The notes under the pieces are model-generated. The model searched no databases, was not told the DNA's origin, and saw only the letters and a list, made by a program, of their open reading frames with translations. This document shows positions 1-6,871 of a DNA stretch of 10,512 bases, one piece after another; position 1 is the stretch's first letter, and each line of letters begins with the position of its first letter. The position numbers and the translations under genes are program-made. Source of the stretch: Acanthamoeba lenticulata (taxonomy: Eukaryota; Discosea; Longamoebia; Acanthamoebidae). Location: contig NAVB01004831.1 of the NCBI GenBank assembly GCA_002179805.1, positions 1 to 10,512 of the forward strand, in the 5' to 3' direction.

Positions 1-47
1 TCGATTTATTTCTTCAATTCGGTTGGAAATCTCATCAACTCGTGCAG

Positions 48-1392
48 TAGAAGAGTATCGCACGTTTAAGGTGTGCCTCGCCCCCGATGACACGCGTCGA
101 TTCACCATTCCTCTCTATCGCAGCTGGGTATGCCAATCCGGTCTTGCTTTCCCTCGCTGCGCTAATCAACGACATCATTTTGGTTGGGGGGGGGGTGTAG
201 GGCCGATTCGAGGCCCTGCTGCGAGCCGAGTATCCATGGGCGTTTGACTTGCCAGAAGAGGGCGACGACGTGGTGATGATCCGCTACGAGGACGAGAGCC
301 GTGACTTGTGCATCCTCTCCTCTCAGTCCGAGTGGGAAGCCTTATGCCACAACCGCCTGCTCGGGCCCATCGTGCGCCTTCGCATCACCCACGGTCCGTT
401 TTCTCTACGCACACCTTCTTCATCTTTCTTCACCTTCATGTTCTGATCGCGGTTTCCGCCTCGTGCCCACAGAAAAGCCGCGCTTCCCATCGGTCAAGCC
501 CGAGCCGATGCACGATGGCGACGACGAAGACTCAAACGAGGCTGAGGCCATGCGCGCCACCGACTTTGAAAGGGATGACGACGAAGACGAGCTAGCTCTA
601 GCTCGCTCAAGGGATCGGGCAATGATGTACAGCTGTTGGAGCAGCTTTCAGCCGCCGCCGCCGTTCCTCGACAAAAACATCAACAACGGCAGCCATGAAG
701 GTCGCGGCTCCTTGACGGTCAAGGTGGAGGCGAGGCATCGTCTTGGCGATCAAGTCAAGGACGGCCCATGTACAAAGCACAACAGGGAGGCACGAGAGGC
801 CAGTGCGGACGCGCCTGTCGGTTTGAATGATGTCTCTGCAGCTGCGGTGACAACGACGACAACGACGAGCTCAGCGACAACGCCTCCGCTGGTGATGATG
901 ACGGACAGCAGGAAGAAGAGGGCGATGGTGCAGATCAAGATCGAGAGAGCGGATGATGACAGCGACAATGCGATGATGTACAGCAACCGCGACGCGGAGC
1001 CTCAGGAGGCGGAGCCAAAAGAAGAGGAAGAAGACGACGAAGAGAACGACGAGAAGAAAGAGGTAAAGGCGGAAGGAGAGGAGGAAGCGGAGGGCATGTT
1101 GGGGATCTTCAGCCGATGGACGCCCGGCTGGATGCGCCTCTTCCGAGCGTCGTCGCCGCTGCTGGTCGACCCCGAGACCTTCCCTCCAGCCGCGCCGGAA
1201 GGCGGAGCTGAAGACGAAGCCCAGCCCGAACCCGAACCCGAAGTCGAGCGTGACCACGACCAGGCCGTCGACCGCGACGAGTCGTTGCTGAGGAAGCGAC
1301 GGTGGCGGAGCTCGTCGGACGTGCGGCGAAGCTCGTCGGACGGGAGTCGTCGCCGTTTGCGCCGTTCGTCTTCCTCCTCCGCAGCGGAGTAG
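48..1392 (+). CDS. PB1-domain protein with long acidic, Ser/Arg-rich tail (5' partial, 3 exons seen)
   Basis: Exons are read at about 48-127, 201-393 and 473-1392, with introns 128-200 (phase 0) and 394-472 (phase 1). Spliced exons 1 and 2 give a PB1 domain. A basic first strand (TFKVCLAPDDTRRFTIPLY) is followed by a FEALLRAEYPW helix and an OPCA-type acidic motif (IRYEDESRDLCILSSQ, then SEWEAL). PB1 domains pair basic and acidic faces to build signalling scaffolds, so a scaffold or adaptor role is inferred. Exon 3 encodes about 305 residues of low-complexity sequence: acidic runs, a Thr run, RKKR and RKRR basic clusters that could be nuclear signals, and a C-terminal RRSSS-type repeat. Four hydrophobic-Lys-x-Glu motifs lie in the tail. 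Bases 1-47 are T-rich and end in gtgcag, so they look like the end of an upstream intron. No in-frame ATG is present and the start lies outside the window. I recognise no specific orthologue. Confidence 0.8.
186..195 (+). repeat. G10 homopolymer inside an intron, next to the 3' splice site
   Basis: Ten consecutive G residues sit just before tgtag, the acceptor of intron 128-200 of the PB1 gene. The acceptor therefore has no adjacent pyrimidine tract, unlike most other introns in the window. Confidence 0.9.
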
Positions 1393-1398
1393 CTCTCT

Positions 1399-1418
1399 TC
1401 TCTCTCTCTCTCTCTCTC
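1399..1418 (+). repeat. (TC)10 microsatellite in a convergent intergenic spacer
   Basis: A perfect TC dinucleotide run begins 7 bp after the PB1 gene stop. The 141-bp spacer to the stop of the minus-strand C1 gene also holds a T-rich tract near 1446-1461 and tatata near 1461-1467. No canonical AATAAA is seen on the plus strand here. Confidence 0.9.
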
Positions 1419-1533
1419 TTTGCTCCTCCTCCCGCTGCATGTTCTTTTTTTGTTTGTTTTGTATATAACATGTGCATGAAGCTATTCATCGTCTTCGTCA
1501 TGACTCCAACGACTACGACGACGACGAGTTGTT

Positions 1534-3138
1534 CTACTTCTGCTCACTCGATCGAGAGAGCGCCTGCTGGGCAGCGAGGAGCGCTTGATGAAGCGACTGG
1601 TCGTCGTTGTCGTCCACATGTCCGCTGTCCAACGCTTGCGTGATGTCGCGCAGAGCTTCCTCGCGAAGGAGGCGACGCTCGTCGCAGTCTTGGCCATCCT
1701 CGCCCGCCAACAACAGCATCAACCGCTGGTGGCGGCACAGCCCGCGGTGGCCCAGCGCGGCGAAGCGCAGGGGGTCCGGGACGTCCTCGGCGGCCACGAC
1801 CTTGTCAAACTCGGCCTGCGCGTCGGCGTAGCGGCCGACGTGGGCCAGCGCACCGCCCTTGGCGAGGTGCACGTGATGGCGCGTCACGACCGGCCAGTTC
1901 GTTTCTGCACTGTCGTTGGAGGAAGCGGCCCTCGAGCACGTCGGATGGCTGCGTTGAAAGTCGGCCACGCACTTGTCGTGCACGTCGGCCTGAAGAAGAA
2001 GAAGAAGAAGAGGCGTGAGCGTCCACCAGCGGCTGAACAGTGCGCAGGCAACGTACCAAACAGAGACGGCACTGCAGCCCTTGTTTGTGCAGCCCGAGCA
2101 GCATGCGCCCACACTCGGCGCACCACGTCGGGCTCATGTACGTGTGCGGCTGCAGGTTGTGTTCGCCTGCATGTTGTTTGAAGACACTCAGCATTCGTCC
2201 AGGCACGCCCATTGACACATTGTGTCCAGTTGTGCACCAACATACCAGGCCGAACACAGGGAACGTGGCTGTCCCTCCTGCACTCCACCAACAACGTCGA
2301 TCGGCACCGTGTGCACTCGTAGCCTGCGACTCGTCCACCATCGAGCTTTCTTCTTCAGCTTTCTTCTTCTTCAACAGCAAGACTGTGTATGCGTACCCTG
2401 GTAGCGGAGGCCCGGGAGGATCATGCCGCAGTGGTCACAAAAGGCCGGCCTGGTGAAGGTCTTAAGCAAGTAGTGATGGGCTGGGATATCAGCTGCTTGT
2501 GGTTGGGATGCAAGAGCGCTCTTCTTGCGGTCACCGCCTTCTTCCTCCTCGCCATCATCTGCCGCTTCAGACGGGGCCAGGTCGTGTAGACGCCCGTCGA
2601 CTTGTGCTTCCTCTGCCTTCACCTCCTCTTGTTCACGCTTGTCCTCAAGAAGGAAGAGAGCGTCGTCAAAGCAGCGAAGAGCATCTTCATGGTGTCCCTG
2701 CGCATCGTGCACAAGTCCAAGCACGTAGATGAACTCGAGGCTTGCGTGTGCGCCAAGGCCGCCCGTCAGCTCGATTGCCTTTTTCAAGTCCGTCACGGCC
2801 ACGTTGAGGTCTGCCACAGCGAGACCATCGCTTGGTTCTTCCTTGGAATGGTGTTGAGGCCGTCGATGCTGCTCTAGCGCAGCCAGTTGGAGCAAGGCCC
2901 GTTGGAGGCGCAGTTGTGGATTCGCTGGGTCAATGCGAATGCTTCGGTCGAGCGCCTCAGGCAGTTCGGCGAAGAACAGGTGGTGGAAGGTCTTGGGAAG
3001 ACTTGAGCATGCATGGCCGGCTTCACCGGCAGCGTCGACGGTGAGCTGAACCGCACGGTAGGGCAAGTAGACGGCCAGAAGGCCGGGCATCCACACCCAT
3101 AGCGGCGGACCCTGCAGCGTTTGGCCAACGTGGCACAT
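1534..3138 (-). CDS. TPR-like / tandem C1 zinc-finger protein, 461 aa, 4 exons
   Basis: Exons on the minus strand are 3138-2397, 2323-2246, 2166-2057 and 1989-1534. Introns of 73, 79 and 67 bp are all GT..AG and in phase. Residues about 70-215 are helical and TPR-like (segments such as LDRSIRIDPANPQLRLQRAL and EDALRCFDDALFLL). Two C1 (diacylglycerol/phorbol-ester type) fingers follow at about 221-270 and 276-328, each with H-x12-C-x2-C-x13-C-x2-C spacing. The second contains SPTWCAECGRMLLGLHKQG, very close to protein kinase C C1 domains. Both keep the Pro, Gly and Gln positions associated with lipid binding. The C-terminal part (about 340-380, ALAHVGRYADAQAEFDKVV) again looks TPR-like. A diacylglycerol-responsive scaffold at membranes is inferred; there is no kinase or other catalytic domain. 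An ATG at 3175 is in a different frame and lies about 10 bp from a TATA-like box, so 3138 is preferred as the start. Confidence 0.8.
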
Positions 3139-3184
3139 CTTCTTGTTCTTGTTCCTGTTCTTGTTGGTTCTTCATTTTATTAAC

Positions 3185-3206
3185 ATTATATCATGCTTTC
3201 TATTGG
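3185..3206 (-). promoter_or_regulatory. Candidate promoter of the C1 gene: CCAAT and TATAAT
   Basis: On the minus strand ccaat (3206-3202) is followed by tataat (3190-3185), about 47 bp before the ATG at 3138. This AT-rich patch is unlike the surrounding GC-rich coding DNA. Function is inferred from motif and position only. Confidence 0.4.
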
Positions 3207-3305
3207 CTAAGTTGTTCGAGTTCGTGGGCTTCTACGCGGGCTTTCTGGGAAGATCCAGATGCGCTGGTGGGTAACAAGAGCTCATTACAATATGAAGTTG
3301 TGCCC

Positions 3306-4521
3306 TCAGAGGCGAGCAAGGACTCCTCGAGGCAGACTCTCTGGCGTCACCCGGTCGGCAGAAGAGCTGTTGAATCGGGGCGAACGCTTCTGGAGGAAAG
3401 CCCGACGTCCCTCCGCGTGGTCCTCGCTCTCGGCACAAAACTGCTGCATGCGCGCCTCGTACTCGATGGTCTCTGCCCTCATCCACGCGCCCATGCGTGG
3501 TCACGTGTCAGCGATCCGTTCGTAGCTCAAGGCCTGATGGTTGGACCATTGACGATCGATGGTCATCATGTACCAGCAAGCGAGTGGCTCTGCCCAAAAT
3601 AGAGGACGCTCTTGGTGAGGCCCGCGGCCAGGGAGCCCTTCTGGGACAGCTGCTGGGCCCAGTCCAGCGCTTTGGCCATGAGCTCGGCCGCCGGCACGAC
3701 CTGCGCCAGGTTGTGCAAAGTTGTAAGCACGACAATGATGAGAATGGTGGCGACCCGGGAGACCACACGGACCTTGTTGGTCAAGCCGAGCCGCAGGCAC
3801 TCATCGGCCTTGACGGGCTTTCCCTCGAGCGAAATCTCAAGAGCCTTGCTGTACCCGACCTGCCGCGCAAGGAAGTAGGCGCTCCCAGCTTGCAATGGGG
3901 CAATGTCAATGCCATTTGCAGCAACATCATCGTCTTGCAGAGAGAAAACGGGTTCCATACCGTCAGGCACGAGTGCGACGTTGATGAAGGCCTGGAGCAG
4001 GTAGGCGTCGTCGGCCATGACGCGTAAGTCGCACGCCAGCGCCAGCGACGCGCCCGCCCCAGCGGCAGCGCCGTTGACTGCGGCGATGACCGGTTTGGGG
4101 CAGTTGGCAATGGCCAACATGGCGTCGCGGAAGTCGCTCATGAGCCGATCATACGTGGCTCGTCCCTTTGATGCAGACGCTGTTCCGCCATCGGCGCCGC
4201 CCCGCTTCAGGTCGGCCCCAGAGCAAAAGCCCCGGCCGGCGCCTGTGAGGACGACGACGCGCACCTGGCACGAGGCACCATGCACACATGGTCGTCGTCT
4301 TGTCAAACGGGTTCCCTTGGAGATGAAGGTGAAGAGGACGCGTGTACATCGGGGTCAAGCGCGGCACGGCGCAAGAGGACGGCGAGGTTGCGGAGGAGGG
4401 TCGGGGTGAGCGCGTTGCGTGCGGCAGCCCGATTGAGCGTCAGCACCACCACGCCGGGCCTCTCTGGCACGACTCGCCAGATCACCTCCTCCTCCTCCTT
4501 CTCGTGGTTCGGCTTCTCCAT
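3306..4521 (-). CDS. Crotonase-superfamily enzyme (PaaG-like enoyl-CoA hydratase/isomerase), 295 aa, 5 exons
   Basis: Exons are 4521-4348, 4264-3961, 3888-3773, 3700-3574 and 3472-3306; introns are 83, 72, 72 and 101 bp. The joined frame matches the crotonase fold end to end: VVVLTLNRAAARNAL, an oxyanion-hole motif GRGFCSGADLK (residues 68-78), NGAAAGAGASLALACD, VPDAGSAYFLARQVG, a TKSVL helix and the family's closing AEGRRAFLQKRSPRF. These enzymes act on acyl-CoA thioesters. The two glutamates of classical hydratase are replaced (Ser131 and Phe151). An Asp at 159 matches the catalytic Asp of PaaG-type isomerases, so isomerase or another crotonase activity is likelier than plain hydration. The protein ends in Ala-Arg-Leu, a PTS1-like peroxisomal signal. 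The last intron is needed to avoid in-frame stops. A good acceptor at about 4549-4547 suggests a further intron in the 5' UTR. Confidence 0.9.
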
Positions 4522-4765
4522 GGTGCCAAACGCCAAGGACAAGATCCTGAAAAAGCAGAAAAATAAGAAGAAAAGCACACGAGGTCCGTGGAGCCTGAAG
4601 AAATTCGACAGATTATCCGGAGATGAGCTGTCACGCGTTGTTGACGAGAAAGCGAACCAACGAAGTCGTGCGTTTACGTCATCGCCTCCACACTGAAGAG
4701 ACTGCTTACGACACCAAACGTACAAGACCGCCAGGATTGGGAAGTCATTGAGCTGGAACGAAGCT
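4522..4765. promoter_or_regulatory. Divergent intergenic region between crotonase and carbonic anhydrase genes
   Basis: About 245 bp separates the crotonase start (minus) from the first plausible ATG of the carbonic anhydrase gene (plus), so the two probably share a promoter region. Nothing here resembles a known protein. An A-rich stretch at 4549-4576 reads on the minus strand as a pyrimidine tract plus acceptor, consistent with a 5' UTR intron of the crotonase gene. No clear TATA box is seen. Confidence 0.45.
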
Positions 4766-6439
4766 ATGCCTCTTCGTTCGCTTACCTTGCGAACGACTTA
4801 CGTTCGTCTTCTTGCTCGCTCTTCTTCTCTTCTGGCTTTCCCCGCCTCTTCTACCTCAAGTGGACGCCGTCGGGCCCATCTCCCAAGTTGTACGTTGTCT
4901 CCCGGCTGTTTGAAAACGTTCATGTTTTTTGTAGAGCCTCGACTTACGTCACCCTTTGCCCCGACTATCAGCCTCGCAAACATCGCGCCAGGTCGACATT
5001 AACAGACGCCTTAGAAACAGGTGAGGATGGTCATGGGTGGGACCATGCCGGCTGGAGCTACGAAGGGGACACGGGTCCACAGCACTGGGGCGAGCTCACG
5101 CCCGACTACGCCCTGTGCAGTTCGGGCGGTCGGCAGTCGCCGATTGACATCGTCGAGTTTCAGGCCAGGCGAAGGTGCCAACACCCAGACTTGGTCTTGA
5201 ACCGGGTGGTCGTGGTCCCCCTTGACTCACGGCCACGCGCAGGTTCATGGGCAACCTCAAGTTCTCTTACCCCACGAACGCCACCGGCACGCTCTGGAAC
5301 AATGGCCACACCATCGAGTTCCACGATGAGACCAACCAGCAGAGCTTCATGTCGTACGAACATCTCTCCTCTGAAGAAAAGACTGTCGTACGACAAGCTT
5401 GAGTCCTCTAACCGCCCACGTGCAGAGGTGGCCCGCTCTACGATGACGCATACCACATGGTCTCTATGCACCTACACGCGCCGGCCGAGCACACGATCAA
5501 TGGAAAGGTAAGGAAGGACCTCCGCCAGCTCAACCTGAGGCAGAGTATTGACCTGGCTCGTGGCAACGCACGTGCAGTACTATCCCTTAGAGCTGCATAT
5601 CGTGCACCAGGCCCGCGGGACGATGGACCTCGTCGTGCTGTCCGTCTTCTTCGAGGAGGGCCCCTACTCTGAGTTCCTAGCCGAATATGAGTACCCATTG
5701 CACGACGTACGCCACAAGGCTCTCCGCCACCAAGCGTGCGCACTTGGTCCAATTCTTATTTGCCATTTATTTTGCCCAGGTGGAAGCTCGAGACGCGAGC
5801 AGTCCAGTGAGCGGGATCAATGTACAGAGCGTGATCCCACGCAACGCTTCCTACTACGTACGTTGAATTACTGAAGACTTGCTCGTCGTCGCAGTGTTGG
5901 TTGACATACTGGTGGGCGAGCAGTACTACCGAGGGTCATTGACCATCCCAGACTGTGACGAACGCGTGACGTGGCTGGTGCTTTCCCACACAATGACGGC
6001 TCTGCCGGAGCAGATCCAAGAGTTCACTCGCATCTACCCGCACATCAACCGGTACTTCTTGTGCTCCACTATTGGGCAGCTGTTCGTCAGTCTGTCGATG
6101 CTCACGCGCACACAAAACGTCGCCAGGCCGGTGCAACCGCTCAACAACCGAGTCGTGTACTTCCACGCGGAAGGCGACACGAGCCTTCTCCCGCCCGACT
6201 TCCACCTGCCCAACGTACGTCTTCTCGGCTTGACTGGACTTGGGCTGCTGTTTCTTGTCTCACCTTCATTGATGCTGTTGGAAGAGCAGCCGGTGGAGTG
6301 TCCGGGGAATCACACCGATAATCAAGAAGAAGAAGGACATCACTCAAGCGCACGGAGCCAGATCTGGGGCATCTCGCTGTCCTTTTTCTGTCTCATCGCC
6401 ATCATGGTCTCTCTTCGAGCAGCGCGCCCGAAGAAGTGA
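4766..6439 (+). CDS. Membrane-anchored extracellular alpha-carbonic anhydrase, 7-8 exons
   Basis: Firm exons end at 5174, then run 5243-5353, 5426-5507, 5578-5706, 5780-5857, 5924-6051, 6127-6214 and 6290-6439. It catalyses CO2 hydration to bicarbonate. Seen: HWGELTPDYALC, GGRQSPIDIVEF, the proton-shuttle region NNGHTIEF, zinc ligands in MHLHAPAEH and LELHIVH, SLTIPDC (partner Cys of the usual disulfide), and RPVQPLNNR. The spacing between zinc-ligand pairs is the short one typical of bacterial and plant alpha-type enzymes. A C-terminal helix (IWGISLSFFCLIAIMVSL) followed by a basic end anchors it. NAS and NHT glycosylation sites are present. The 5' end is unresolved. Model A starts at ATG 4766 and splices 4889 to 5006. 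Model B uses another frame with a strong signal-peptide core (TFVFLLALLLFWL, about 4800-4838), splicing 4889 to 4972, but lacks an in-frame ATG. The gene call is firm; the first exon is not. Confidence 0.85.
4775..4806 (+). repeat. Three alternating inverted-repeat arms (CGTTCG / CGAACG / CGTTCG)
   Basis: CGTTCGC (4775-4781), GCGAACG (4789-4795) and CGTTCG (4801-4806) allow two mutually exclusive hairpins sharing the middle arm. They lie at the start of the carbonic anhydrase gene. Seen directly; any role is unknown. Confidence 0.6.
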
Positions 6440-6871
6440 GAGAATCAAGTGTTGTTTCATTATGTTGCATCATATTGTGCGACCATTCTTTGTTTATGAA
6501 TAAAAAAAGGCTCAAAGGCAGTCACCGGAAACAGTTTAGGCATCAAGCAGGAGTTTATGGTCGAGATTGAGGGTCTACGCATACAGCTGGGTAGAGCCGA
6601 AGGTATGCTGCAAGACTTCCCCGAGACGATAAGTACTCTAGGCTCATCACGTGCTTCAGCTCGCACCACACATTCGCTTCGCGCGAGGTGAACAACGAGC
6701 ACGCAATGAGTCAGCGGCACTTAGCAAAGCGGTTAACGGTTTCTTGCCCTTCTTTCGACCTTGACTCTCTATCGTGCAGTCATCACGCATGGTGAAATGA
6801 ATGGATTGGGAAGACAGTATCTGTTTACAAGTTTCGTGGAGGGAGAGGAGGAGAGGTTGGTTCGACGCAGA
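6440..6871. other. Convergent intergenic region (432 bp) between carbonic anhydrase and Cys-rich membrane protein genes
   Basis: The first 70 bp are the probable 3' UTR of the carbonic anhydrase gene. From 6557 a small plus-strand reading frame (ATG 6557 to TGA 6689-6691, 44 aa) has ordinary-looking composition but no recognisable motif. I see no RNA gene or repeat, and no polyadenylation signal for the minus-strand gene. Confidence 0.6.
6499..6504 (+). terminator. AATAAA polyadenylation signal of the carbonic anhydrase gene
   Basis: A canonical AATAAA lies 60 bp after the stop codon, followed by an A run, in an AT-rich patch. Position and sequence fit a cleavage/polyadenylation signal. Confidence 0.65.

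Noticed and set aside
871..1440. Long minus-strand open frame opposite the PB1 tail
   Set aside because: It is Arg- and Leu-rich low complexity, the mirror of the acidic repeats and TC run on the other strand, and fits no family.
3133..3175. Upstream ATG at 3175 as start of the C1 gene (Gln/Glu-rich leader)
   Set aside because: It is in another frame, needs an unsupported tiny intron, and sits too close to the TATA-like box to be in the mRNA.
6215..6289. Apparent transmembrane helix in the middle of the carbonic anhydrase C-terminal region
   Set aside because: It lies within a GT..AG interval with a gtacgt donor and cag acceptor and is treated as an intron. Retention is kept as a separate hypothesis.
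6640..6660. C-box-like gtgatga on the minus strand, considered as a box C/D snoRNA
   Set aside because: No paired D box and terminal stem at the right distance were found.
6460..6720. Minus-strand 86-codon open frame in the convergent spacer
   Set aside because: No recognisable motif; its composition looks like random GC-rich sequence and it overlaps the carbonic anhydrase 3' UTR and polyadenylation signal.
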